From: Pseudomonadota bacterium
GTDB lineage: Bacteria > Bdellovibrionota_C > UBA2361 > OMIW01
Length of the DNA: 28,314 nucleotides
NCBI GenBank assembly: GCA_900299205.1
Contig: OMIW01000101.1
Coordinates: 1 to 28,314, forward strand
Direction: 5' to 3'
The translations under genes and the position numbers were made by a program. Positions 7,925 to 15,354 of the stretch are shown one piece after another (position 1 is the first letter of the stretch; the number at the start of each line of letters is the position of its first letter). The notes under the pieces are model-generated. The model was not told the origin of the DNA. It saw only the letters and a program-made list of their open reading frames with translations, and did not search any database.

Positions 7925-9382
7925 GTGCAGGATTCGGTACCCCTAAGTCGAAAAAAAATACTTATCGTTGACGATGAGCTCGCTATTCGCGAATCGTTAC
8001 AGCTTATCCTCAATGCGCACTTCGATGTGACGATCGCTGCCGATGGTGCAGAGGCTCTCGAGCTCCTGGTCGCAGTGGCTCCCGACCTGGTTTTACTCGA
8101 TGTCTCGATGCCGAAGCTCGATGGAATGGAGACATTACGTCAGATGCGTGACCGGGGTATCTCGATACCCGTTGTCATGCTGACTGCAACGACGACGGTA
8201 AAAACCGCTGTGCAGGCGATTAAGTGGGGTGCGATTGATTATCTCACGAAGCCCTTTGAGCTAGAGGAGCTTACTCACATTATTGCATCGGTCTTCGACC
8301 GGCCCGTTGAAGCTGAGCCGTCCCTCGAGGAGGGAGTCTCGGCTCGAAGTGAAAAAGCCGAGCCTTTTCGCCCTCCCGTTCCTGGATTCGTTGAGGGATC
8401 GAGTGGGGTGATGCGGGATGTTATGCAGCGGGTTTCAAAGGTAGCGGAGCGGGATACAACAGTCCTTATCTCCGGGGAATCCGGGGTTGGTAAAGAACTC
8501 ATAGCCCGCCAGATTCATCTCCTGAGCAATCGGCATGATGGGCCTTTTGTTCCGATAAACTGCGCCGCCATCCCGGAAACTTTGATCGAGGCAGAGCTAT
8601 TTGGGCACGAACGGGGGGCATTCACCCACGCCGTTGAGAGGCGAATCGGCTACTGTGAGCAGGCCAACGGAGGGACCCTCTTTCTTGACGAGATCGGCGA
8701 GCTGAGTCTCGCTGTTCAGGTGAAGCTTCTCAGGTTTCTCCAGGAGCGAGAGTTTTCCCGAGTGGGAAGTTCGAAGCAGATATCGGTTGACGTTCGGATT
8801 GTCGCCGCTACAAACAGAAATCTTGAGGAGGCAATTCGACAGAAGACCTTTCGGCAGGATCTTTTTTATCGGATTAATGTCGTGCACATCGGAGTCCCTC
8901 CGCTTCGGGACAGATTCGAGGATATCGAGCCGATGATCCTTCATCTCGCTGAAAAATTATCCCACCGATATCAAGGCAAATCATTAGTTTTCTCAAGAGA
9001 GGCGCTTGACCTCCTCGTCCAGTATCCCTGGCCGGGGAACGTTCGCGAGCTCGAGAATGTTGTTGAGAGTCTTCTTGCGTTGAGCCGTGGCAATGAGATA
9101 GGGGTTAGTGAGCTTCCCCGGAAGATTAAAGAGCGGTGGGATCTTGGTGGGTCACCGAGTCAGGCAACTCCTGGATTGTCCCTCGAGGATGCCGAGCGGC
9201 AGTTTGAGCGCGATATGATCGAGCGTGCGCTCCAAAAGGCAGGGGGTGTGCAATCGCGAGCTGCTCAAATTCTCGGGATTAGCAGGCGAATTTTGAAGTA
9301 TAAGATGGATAAGTTGGGCATCTCGGATGCCTCCGTGCGAGGAGCAGTCCTCGAGGGAGCGAGCGAGGAATCGTCCCACTAG
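7925..9382 (+). CDS. Sigma-54-dependent response regulator, NtrC family
   Basis: A 485-residue transcriptional activator in three parts. The receiver domain (10-125) has D16-D17, phosphoacceptor D59, T87 and K109. The AAA+ sigma-54 interaction domain (~155-385) has Walker A GESGVGK (184-190), Walker B TLFLDEIGEL (251-260) and an arginine-rich sensor region. The C-terminal Fis-type HTH (~440-472) contains AGGVQSRAAQILGISRR. The sigma-54 contact loop reads GAFTHA (231-236) instead of the canonical GAFTGA; the essential Phe and Thr are kept. The start is GTG at 7925 with AAAAAAGGAT about 6 nt upstream. No histidine kinase gene is adjacent, so the cognate sensor is elsewhere. The target genes cannot be told from sequence. 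The TAG stop overlaps the edge of a 108-bp palindromic element. Confidence 0.93.
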   Translation: MQDSVPLSRKKILIVDDELAIRESLQLILNAHFDVTIAADGAEALELLVAVAPDLVLLDVSMPKLDGMETLRQMRDRGISIPVVMLTATTTVKTAVQAIKWGAIDYLTKPFELEELTHIIASVFDRPVEAEPSLEEGVSARSEKAEPFRPPVPGFVEGSSGVMRDVMQRVSKVAERDTTVLISGESGVGKELIARQIHLLSNRHDGPFVPINCAAIPETLIEAELFGHERGAFTHAVERRIGYCEQANGGTLFLDEIGELSLAVQVKLLRFLQEREFSRVGSSKQISVDVRIVAATNRNLEEAIRQKTFRQDLFYRINVVHIGVPPLRDRFEDIEPMILHLAEKLSHRYQGKSLVFSREALDLLVQYPWPGNVRELENVVESLLALSRGNEIGVSELPRKIKERWDLGGSPSQATPGLSLEDAERQFERDMIERALQKAGGVQSRAAQILGISRRILKYKMDKLGISDASVRGAVLEGASEESSH

Positions 9383-9488
9383 CAGGGTAGTGGAAAATGG
9401 TTCTGCGTTGAGGATTTTGAGAGTTTTAACGAAGTTACCGACAAACTATCAAAATGTGCGACAGGAAACCATTTTTCACCACCCTGCT
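9381..9488 (-). repeat. 108-bp full-length palindromic element, copy 1 (MITE-like)
   Basis: The outer 22 bases (9381-9402) and the reverse complement of 9467-9488 match at 20 of 22 positions (AGCAGGGTrGTGrAAAATGG). The interior is also self-complementary, including an ATTTTGA-TAGTTT/AAACT-TCAAAAT pair, so the unit folds into one long hairpin. Its reverse complement aligns without gaps to 11641-11748 at about 77% identity. It begins inside the TAG stop of the NtrC-type gene. If the terminal GCAGGG is taken as the tip, the left flank is TA and the right is TG, close to a TA target duplication. No transposase is nearby. It may be a small non-autonomous element reused as a 3'-end structure. Confidence 0.75.
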
Positions 9489-9523
9489 GAGCTGAGGGCT
9501 AGTCTTTCCTCCGCATCAAGGCA

Positions 9524-9817
9524 TCATTTTTTAAAGAGGGCATCGAGAGCGTTAGCGATATCGGTCGATGGTTTGGGGGAGCAGGGGTTTGAGGGAGAGC
9601 CTCGGCTTGACGGGCGAAAGTAATCGCAGAAGTTGGCGCGGTCTTTCTGAACGATGCGGTCAGCCCGATTTTCACGACATTCGTTGTAGGCTGACTGATC
9701 ATAAAAATCGCAGTTGTAGCAAACATGAATATCGCGACGACAACCCGAACACTCTTCAGAGCGACCGCGAAGTTCGGCGGGATAGGGGTGAGCGCAGTGG
9801 TAGCAGATGGGTGGCAT
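9524..9817 (-). CDS. Small CxxC zinc-binding-type conserved hypothetical protein
   Basis: A 97-residue protein with four cysteine pairs in its first ~70 residues: CYHC, CSGC, CYNC, then single cysteines in YNECREN and NFCDYF. The layout resembles a zinc-ribbon. The order 'CxxC ... C.xC ... CYNCDFYDQSAYNECREN ... KDRANFCDYF' matches, from memory, a widespread bacterial family of small hypothetical proteins without a defined function. The C-terminal ~28 residues are Ser/Pro-rich with an acidic/lysine end. GAGG lies 7 nt upstream of the ATG at 9817. It stands alone on the minus strand between the 108-bp element and the 195-bp palindrome. It could bind nucleic acid or act as a metal-bound adaptor; nothing here proves either. 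Confidence 0.8.
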   Translation of the reverse strand: MPPICYHCAHPYPAELRGRSEECSGCRRDIHVCYNCDFYDQSAYNECRENRADRIVQKDRANFCDYFRPSSRGSPSNPCSPKPSTDIANALDALFKK

Positions 9818-10244
9818 CGATGTACCTCGTGGATGTGGCGGTTAGTCGGTTGGGAGTTCCCTTCAAGGGACTTGTACCTCGAATTTTCTATTGTAAACAT
9901 CCCTCAGAGGCTGCGAAATAAGGGGGTTCGAGACGAGGGTGCCGCTGCTTTGACACAGACTCGATTCGAAAGTACGAGGAAAAACCGGAGGAATATCAAG
10001 CATATTTTGAGGATTTTTCCTCGTGCTTTCGAATCGATGTATGGGCCGAATGAGCAGTGCAATCGTCCGAAACCCATTATTTCACAGCCTCTCAGGTAAG
10101 GGAGAAGCTTATTACCGTTGATCAAAAGTTGCATCCCAGGAATCCGACCCGCCGGTCAGTTGTCGGAGCTGTTTCTTCGCCTCGGCCTGAGGTATCCTCA
10201 CCCTTTCGGGATTCAAGACCGAGTCACATTCGGAGAGGGGGTCA
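9818..10244. other. Intergenic region with large palindrome
   Basis: This 427-bp divergent region between the CxxC gene (-) and the yihY-like gene (+) is occupied mainly by the 195-bp palindromic element (9902-10096). The remainder (9818-9901 and 10097-10244) must hold the two promoters. The only clear signal there is the GGAGAGGGGG ribosome binding site before 10245. Open frames across the palindrome are by-products of its symmetry. Confidence 0.5.
9902..10096. repeat. 195-bp symmetric palindromic element
   Basis: Outer arms CCTCAGAGGCTGCGAAATAA (9902-9921) and the reverse complement of 10077-10096 match at 18 of 20. Inner arms at 9961-9984 and 10014-10037 are complementary over 24 bases, with only a T:G pair. 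The spacers between outer and inner arms are exactly 39 nt on both sides and still partly similar. The central loop is 29 nt. The geometry is that of a complete foldback element, different in sequence from the 108-bp units. No second copy is in this window, and no transposase adjoins it. Confidence 0.72.
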
Positions 10245-11635
10245 ATGGAGCAACGTGTTGGGAACGCCAGAGCCTTCAAAGGGGTGCTGCGAGGAGCTGA
10301 CTCCGCGACGGAGAGTCTCATGAAGGGTATGCATGCGGAGATTGCTGATGCTATCTCTCTTCCAAGGCGGCTAGCTCAATCAGTTTTCGATGATTTCAAG
10401 TACCTGGTCAGGGTGATTATCTCCGCTATTGATCGCTTCTATTGGGATAATGGTTTCTCAAAGGCGGCATCTCTCGCCTACTCGACCCTATTCGCCCTTG
10501 TACCGCTGACGGCCCTTTTTGTCGGTTTTGTGGGCTCATTCTCGGGTATGGCAGCAAATGCTCCCGACTTGGGGGATTTTATTGTTCGTCAGTTCCTCCC
10601 GAATACCGTCGGAGTGGGCGAGGTCGTTCGCAAAGTAAAAGAGTTCTCTCAGGTTGTGGCGTCGCTTAATGTCGTTACCGTTCCCTTCATCGTCATCACA
10701 TCGCTCCTCCTGATAAGCTCGGTTGAATACGCTCTGAATCAGGTTTGGCAGGTCTTTGAATCGCGACCGATGTCTCACCGAATTGGGATTTATTGTGCAA
10801 TCCTGGTGCTCGCACCAATCCTTGCGCTGTCAGCTTACTACACCGCAAAGTACCGGGTCGAACCGTTTCTTCTCGATGTCTCCGGCCAGGGGGACTTTAT
10901 CAATCGTCTCTACGACGGTGCGGTACCATTTATTATTGACCTTGTCGCTTTCATTCTCCTCTATTATTTGGTTCCGAAAGCGCCGGTACAGTTCCGATCA
11001 GCTGTTTTCGGGGGGGGGTTGCGGCACTTCTATTTGGCTCGGCGAAAGCAGCGTTCGCCTTTTACATTCGGGGATTTTCCTCTTACGAGAGAATTTACGG
11101 TACTTTGGCGGCGATACCAATTTTCCTTTTTTGGCTCTACCTGGCTTGGACGATCGTCCTTTTTGGGTGTGAATTGAGTTATCAGGTTCAGTATCTTCCG
11201 CGGCGGGGGCAGCTATGGAAGCGACAGCTTCTCAGTGTTGGTGATGGAAGGTTCCTCTTGGCTGTGCAGGCGCTCGTGATGGTCGGACGGGCGTTCGAGA
11301 GGGGAGAACGACTCCCGAATGACCTCGAATTGGCGGAGCGGCTCGGGTGCAGTAGCCTTGTTTTGCGACCGGCCCTTGAGTCACTCCGCTCAGCTGGAAT
11401 CATCTCGCGGGGTGATTCGCGAGATATGCCGCTCACTCTTGCGCGCACCCCGGATCTGATTAAGATGGAGGAGGTTCGGGCCGCAGTGGCTCCGTTTCGA
11501 GATTCCGTTGCGTTCGCTGATGAGGTTGCGACGGTGCTATCGGGAGAGGGTGAACAGTTAACCTTGCGACGCCTTATCCGGGGAGATCTTGGAGAATCGG
11601 GGAAGAATTCATCGGAAGAGGCGACGGGGGTTTAG
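10245..11635 (+). CDS. YihY/UPF0761-family inner-membrane protein, frame broken at a G9 tract
   Basis: Frame 1 runs 10245-11177 and reads a typical YihY (formerly 'RNase BN') protein: FSKAASLAYSTLFALVPL, several membrane helices, then ...FRSAVFGGG. At the G run 11010-11018 (nine G) the family sequence moves to the frame that continues VAALLFGSAKAAFAFYIRG...FLFWLYLAWTIVLFGCEL and ends at 11635. One extra G (ten) would restore a 463-residue protein. The C-terminal ~150 residues include a winged-helix-like segment (LPNDLELAERLGCSSLVLRP) seen in long YihY relatives. Start ATG 10245 follows GGAGAGGGGG. The shift may be a sequencing error, phase variation, transcriptional slippage or a true inactivation. 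The gene sits between palindromic elements, with copy 2 of the 108-bp unit 5 bp after the stop. The family's function is unsettled. Confidence 0.82.
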
Positions 11636-11640
11636 GCGCT

Positions 11641-11748
11641 AGCAGGGTGGTGGAAATTTATTTCCTGGTGGGCACTTTGAGAGTTTGACTGCACCTTCGT
11701 CAAAACCCTCCAAATGCTCAATATCGAACCATTCTTCACCACCCTGCT
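11641..11748 (+). repeat. 108-bp full-length palindromic element, copy 2 (MITE-like)
   Basis: This is the same element as 9381-9488 in the opposite orientation, gap-free over 108 positions with 83 identities by my count. Its ends AGCAGGGTGGTG.. and ..CACCACCCTGCT are flanked so that GCAGGG...CCCTGC lies between TA dinucleotides on both sides, which resembles the TA target duplication of IS630/Tc1-type elements. The interior pairs GAGAGTTTGAC with GTCAAAACCCTC. Several differences from copy 1 lie in paired positions. It starts 5 bp after the stop of the yihY-like gene, so it may also serve as its 3' hairpin. Confidence 0.75.
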
Positions 11749-11827
11749 ATTCCTCAGAGAGCCCCCAGAGGTTGAACCGGTTTCGGTCTCAATCAATTTG
11801 TTTTGCTTTTTTGGGAGATTTAGGTAG

Positions 11828-12445
11828 ATGCGTAAATCTATTGCCGCCATCGCTATTTATGCCGCGAGTGCAATCGTCTTACCCTCGTCCGTATGTGCTG
11901 ATGAGCTCCCGAAGCTTCGTCCCGGAGCGTGGGAGCAGGCGATCATTCTCGATGCACCCCAATTCCCGGGTCTTCCTCCCGCGCTCGCGCAGCAGCTTGC
12001 AAAAGGGATCGGTGAGCAAAGACATCGGGTCTGCGTGACCGACAAAGATCAGAACAAGTTGAGCGAGGGATTTCTTGAGGGCAACGAGGGGCAGTGTCAG
12101 ATCAAGAACATCAAGCGAGAGGGGATGAATTCATCTTGGGATGCCGTCTGTGCTTCGACCGAACGCGGAGGGGACACTGAGGGGGCTGGGAGCGTCAGCG
12201 GGAAGATGCATTTTTTGTTGACCAAATCATCTGAGGACGCCTTTACACTGGTTGTCGATGCGGAGGGAGGAGCGAAGGGGCTCCGAGGGTCGCTGAGGAC
12301 AAAAATGGCCGGCAAGTATCTCGGCGCGGATTGCGCCAAGTTCGAAGCAAAAACTGCCGATCAGATCTTCGAGAAGGCAAAGAGGTCAGGCCAGGCCCTC
12401 GCGGAAAATCCCTTTTTGCAGGAACAGCGCCGTATTAAGAAATAG
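11828..12445 (+). CDS. DUF3617-like secreted protein
   Basis: A 205-residue exported protein. Residues 1-24 are a Sec signal peptide with a likely cleavage after VCA. The mature start LRPGAWEQAIILDAPQFPG, the HRVCVTDKD segment, a CQIKNIKREG...WDAVC pair and the final GKYLGADC follow the order of the DUF3617 family (PGxWE..., cysteine after a 'V-C-x-T' segment, KRSG..W.vvC, GDC). That assignment is from remembered family pattern, not a search. The four conserved cysteines suggest two disulfides in the periplasm. No catalytic residues are evident, and the family has no established function. An AGGT stretch lies 5 nt before the ATG. The gene begins 80 bp after palindromic element copy 2. Confidence 0.68.
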   Translation: MRKSIAAIAIYAASAIVLPSSVCADELPKLRPGAWEQAIILDAPQFPGLPPALAQQLAKGIGEQRHRVCVTDKDQNKLSEGFLEGNEGQCQIKNIKREGMNSSWDAVCASTERGGDTEGAGSVSGKMHFLLTKSSEDAFTLVVDAEGGAKGLRGSLRTKMAGKYLGADCAKFEAKTADQIFEKAKRSGQALAENPFLQEQRRIKK

Positions 12446-12524
12446 GCAGCAAGGGAAAGGGGTAAAGAGGGGAAAGCGGTAAACAGATACCTTCGAGTGT
12501 TCCGAATTTAAGCCCATTGAAGAT

Positions 12525-12545
12525 GGGGGAGAGGCCCTCTCCCCC
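12525..12545. terminator. GC-rich palindrome between convergent genes
   Basis: GGGGGAGAGG-C-CCTCTCCCCC is a perfect 10+10 palindrome with a one-base centre, in practice an 8-bp stem with a 5-nt loop. It lies between the convergent DUF3617-like gene (+) and the aldolase gene (-) and could end both transcripts. Neither side has a good T-run, so efficiency is doubtful. Confidence 0.45.
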
Positions 12546-12581
12546 CGGTAATCGCTCAGCACGGGTATCGCGCACTAATCG

Positions 12582-13658
12582 TTAAGCGACATCTATCTCG
12601 GGACACAGATAGACATCCTGGATCGCGTTCAGCAATTCAACCCCATCTTTCATCGGTTTCTGGAAAGCCTTGCGACCCGAGATAAGACCCATACCGCCCG
12701 CGCGCTTGTTGATGATCGCCGTCTTGAGGGCTTCCTTGAGATCATTTTGCCCGGAGCCTCCCCCCGAACTAATCAAACCGACCCGTCCACTGAACCCATT
12801 AACGACCTGATATCTGGTGAGATCAATCGGATGGTCGGATGCAAGCTCGGAGTACATACGGTCATCAAGCTTACCGTAGCTTGAGTCTCCGCTATTGAGG
12901 GCCTTAAAGCCACCGTTTGTTTCGGGAAGCTTCTGTTTGACGATATCTGCTTCTATGGTTGCCCCGAGGTGATTCGCCTGACCAGTAAGATCAGCCGAGG
13001 TCTCGTAATTGATTCCGTTCACTTTGAAACCATTATTGCGGACGTAGCACCACAGGATCGTTGCCATCCCAAGCTCGTGAGCAGCAGCAAAAGCGAGCGA
13101 CACTTCCTGAATTTGGCGAGTTGATTCCGGTGAGCCAAAGTACACAGTGGCACCGATTGCAACGCAACCCATGTTCCATGCCTCCTTGACCCGAGCAAAC
13201 ATCACTTGGTCGAACTTGTTCGGATAGGTGAGAAGTTCGTTGTGGTTTATCTTTAGAATCAGGGGTATCTTGTGAGCGTAAGCTCGCGCTACCACCCCCA
13301 GGGCCCCGTACGTCGTAGCACACCCATTGCAACCCCCTTCAATCGCGAGGCGCACGATATTTTCTGGGTCAAAGTAGGCAGGGTTTTTGGCGAAAGAGGC
13401 TCCCGCCGAGTGTTCAATACCCTGATCCACCGGCAGGATCGAGACATAGCCAGTACCCGCAAGGCGACCATTCGTGAGAAGCGACTGGAGGGACATCAGC
13501 ACCCGGGGGCTCCTATCGGAGCGCGACCATACCCGATCAATAAAGTCAGGCCCCGGAAGGGATAGATTCGTCTTCGATATGGTTCGACATTGGTGAGAGA
13601 GTAAACCATCAAAGTCACTCCCGACTGCCGCCTCAATCTTTCCGAAAAGTGTACTCAT
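12582..13658 (-). CDS. fbaB: Class I fructose-bisphosphate aldolase (archaeal/FbaB type)
   Basis: A 358-residue DhnA-type aldolase that cleaves fructose 1,6-bisphosphate to DHAP and glyceraldehyde 3-phosphate through a lysine Schiff base, in the cytoplasm. Visible features are [16 protein letters not shown] (74-89), [11 protein letters not shown] (136-146), the active-site lysine in EADIVKQK (K241) and the phosphate-binding [10 protein letters not shown] (297-306). E. coli FbaB has a similar length (about 350). The start at 13658 is clear: AGGAGG sits 6 nt upstream, and the in-frame extension to 13874 is unconserved. Residues 22-62 (HQCRTISKT...) look like a normal FbaB-type N-terminal helix region. 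It is divergent from the M16 genes and transcribed alone. The role could be glycolytic or gluconeogenic. Confidence 0.92.
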   Translation of the reverse strand: MSTLFGKIEAAVGSDFDGLLSHQCRTISKTNLSLPGPDFIDRVWSRSDRSPRVLMSLQSLLTNGRLAGTGYVSILPVDQGIEHSAGASFAKNPAYFDPENIVRLAIEGGCNGCATTYGALGVVARAYAHKIPLILKINHNELLTYPNKFDQVMFARVKEAWNMGCVAIGATVYFGSPESTRQIQEVSLAFAAAHELGMATILWCYVRNNGFKVNGINYETSADLTGQANHLGATIEADIVKQKLPETNGGFKALNSGDSSYGKLDDRMYSELASDHPIDLTRYQVVNGFSGRVGLISSGGGSGQNDLKEALKTAIINKRAGGMGLISGRKAFQKPMKDGVELLNAIQDVYLCPEIDVA

Positions 13659-13805
13659 GCCCTTCCTCCTAAAATTTCTCACCTCCCTCTCGGGGGAGAT
13701 CTCCTTTTTCGATCGACTTAAACTGCTCTCGATTGCTGCTTTCGCGCTATGATGCGCCCTGTCACCGGGTAGAGCCGATCTCAGTTTGCGCTGGGATTGA
13801 CCAGT

Positions 13806-13819
13806 AGAACCACGGTTCT
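13806..13819. promoter_or_regulatory. Inverted repeat in the fbaB / M16 divergent region
   Basis: AGAACC-AC-GGTTCT has perfect 6-bp arms around a 2-base centre and lies 148 bp upstream of the fbaB start and 177 bp upstream of the M16 start. The geometry suits a dimeric repressor site. No promoter boxes of quality are seen beside it, so the assignment is weak. Confidence 0.25.
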
Positions 13820-13995
13820 GACCATGCCCCCTTAGTGGGCGAACTGTATAGCATCGGTAACCATTTAATGGCAATCAGTACGGTTTCTCTGGTCTTGAGG
13901 CGTGGGTGTCGGTACTATTCAGTGTCGACCGCAAACGCCCTCGTCGTCAGCTGTCATTACCGAGCTCTTCACGTCATCACAACGTCCGATATCGT

Positions 13996-15267
13996 ATGTC
14001 AAAAGCAATAATAGAAACCCTCGCGAACGGCTTGACCGTAATCGTTGAACCGATGCTTCATCTCCGCTCGGTTGCATACGACCTTTCGATTCCGGGGGGG
14101 GAACTGCTCGATCTTGAGGGGGAGGTCGGGGGAGGCTCTCTAACTCAGGAATTGGTCACCAGAGGAGCGGCAGGAATCGGGGCGTTTGAGCTTTCAAACA
14201 GATTCGACGAAGCGGGTATTTCGCACGGCGAGGGTGCCGGATTCGATAGAGTATCGTTCACGGGGGCGTGTCTCCCCACATCACTGCGCACCGGTCTCGG
14301 ATTGGTTGCAGACATGGTGATGCGACCAACGCTGGATGAAGCTGAGGTTGCGAGTATCAAGGCAGTAATGGTGCAAGATATTACCTCGATTCCGGATAGC
14401 CCCTCCCGTCATGCATCGCTCGCCTTCGAGCAGGAGTACTTTTCTGCCCCGTTCAATCGGCCGTCGTGCGGAAGGCTCGCTGACATCGAAGCGTTCACCG
14501 GAGGGGGCGCGCGCGCAACCTGGGAGAGACTCTATCGCCCCGATGGAGCATGTCTCTCGATTGCGGGTAATATCAATCCGTCGGAGGTCATCTCGGATAT
14601 TAAGCAACTTTTTGCGGATTGGAGGGGAACGGGAGGCGTTCTTCCCCGAAACGCTGAATTGCAATCTGGGAAAGCGTTTTTTGTGCCTTCGCCTTCGGAG
14701 CAGGTGCAGATTGTGCTCGGATATCCCTCGGCTCCTTTCCTCAGTGAGCACTATTACGCTGCGCGGGTTGTCAACGTGGTCCTTTCAGGGGGAATGTTTG
14801 GGCGGCTCTTTGTCGAGGTTCGGGAAAAGCGGGGGCTTTGCTATTCAGTACATTCGAGTCATATCGGTCAGAGGGAGTTTGGATACGTGAGAGCATACGC
14901 AGGAACGACTCCAGATAGGGCAAAGACGACCCTCGAGGTGATGACAGCGGAGCTAGGGCGAGTCGAGGGCACAGTATCAGCAGAGGAGCTGGAGCGGGCG
15001 AAGGGAAATCTCCGTGCATCACTTGTTATGGGGCTTGAGTCACCCATCTCGCGAGCTTCGGCGAATCTCAGCGAATGGTGGATGAAGCGACGAGTAAGGT
15101 CTATCGAAGAGATAGAAGCGGCGGTCGATTGCGTAGATGAGGGAGCAATTGACCGCTATGTGGCCACCTTCTCACCTGCGGCGGCATCGGTGCTCACGCT
15201 TGGGCCAGAACCTCTCCTTCCCGATTCCGCTGAAGTAACCCTCCGGGCAATGCTCGGTGCCGCCTGA
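13996..15267 (+). CDS. M16 peptidase subunit lacking the zinc motif (non-catalytic partner)
   Basis: A 423-residue M16 family protein. The family begins here with ETLANGLTVIVEPM. The position of the zinc motif HxxEH reads SLTQELVTRGA, so both histidines are missing and it should not bind catalytic zinc. The C-terminal half keeps the R/Y substrate-binding pair in EVREKRGLCYSVHSS. That is the expected division in heterodimeric M16 enzymes, where one chain has zinc and the other the R/Y pair. Start 13996 is chosen by family length. A GTG at 13906 with GAGG 5 nt upstream would add 30 basic, unconserved residues and cannot be excluded. The catalytic partner follows 87 bp downstream on the same strand. 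No signal peptide is seen, so it is probably cytoplasmic. Confidence 0.87.
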   Translation: MSKAIIETLANGLTVIVEPMLHLRSVAYDLSIPGGELLDLEGEVGGGSLTQELVTRGAAGIGAFELSNRFDEAGISHGEGAGFDRVSFTGACLPTSLRTGLGLVADMVMRPTLDEAEVASIKAVMVQDITSIPDSPSRHASLAFEQEYFSAPFNRPSCGRLADIEAFTGGGARATWERLYRPDGACLSIAGNINPSEVISDIKQLFADWRGTGGVLPRNAELQSGKAFFVPSPSEQVQIVLGYPSAPFLSEHYYAARVVNVVLSGGMFGRLFVEVREKRGLCYSVHSSHIGQREFGYVRAYAGTTPDRAKTTLEVMTAELGRVEGTVSAEELERAKGNLRASLVMGLESPISRASANLSEWWMKRRVRSIEEIEAAVDCVDEGAIDRYVATFSPAAASVLTLGPEPLLPDSAEVTLRAMLGAA

Positions 15268-15354
15268 TGAGATAGGGGGATATTTGCTGGGTCTGCGCTG
15301 CTGATTTTCCTCAGTGACGAGGCTACACAATTTACTATCGGCTCAAAAAGAAAG

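Noticed and set aside
9904-10134. 76-codon minus frame over the large palindrome
   Set aside because: Open frames in a palindrome occur on both strands; no independent sign of coding.
13906-13995. 30-residue N-terminal extension of the first M16 protein from GTG
   Set aside because: Basic, unconserved-looking sequence; the GAGG upstream keeps it possible, but family length favours 13996.
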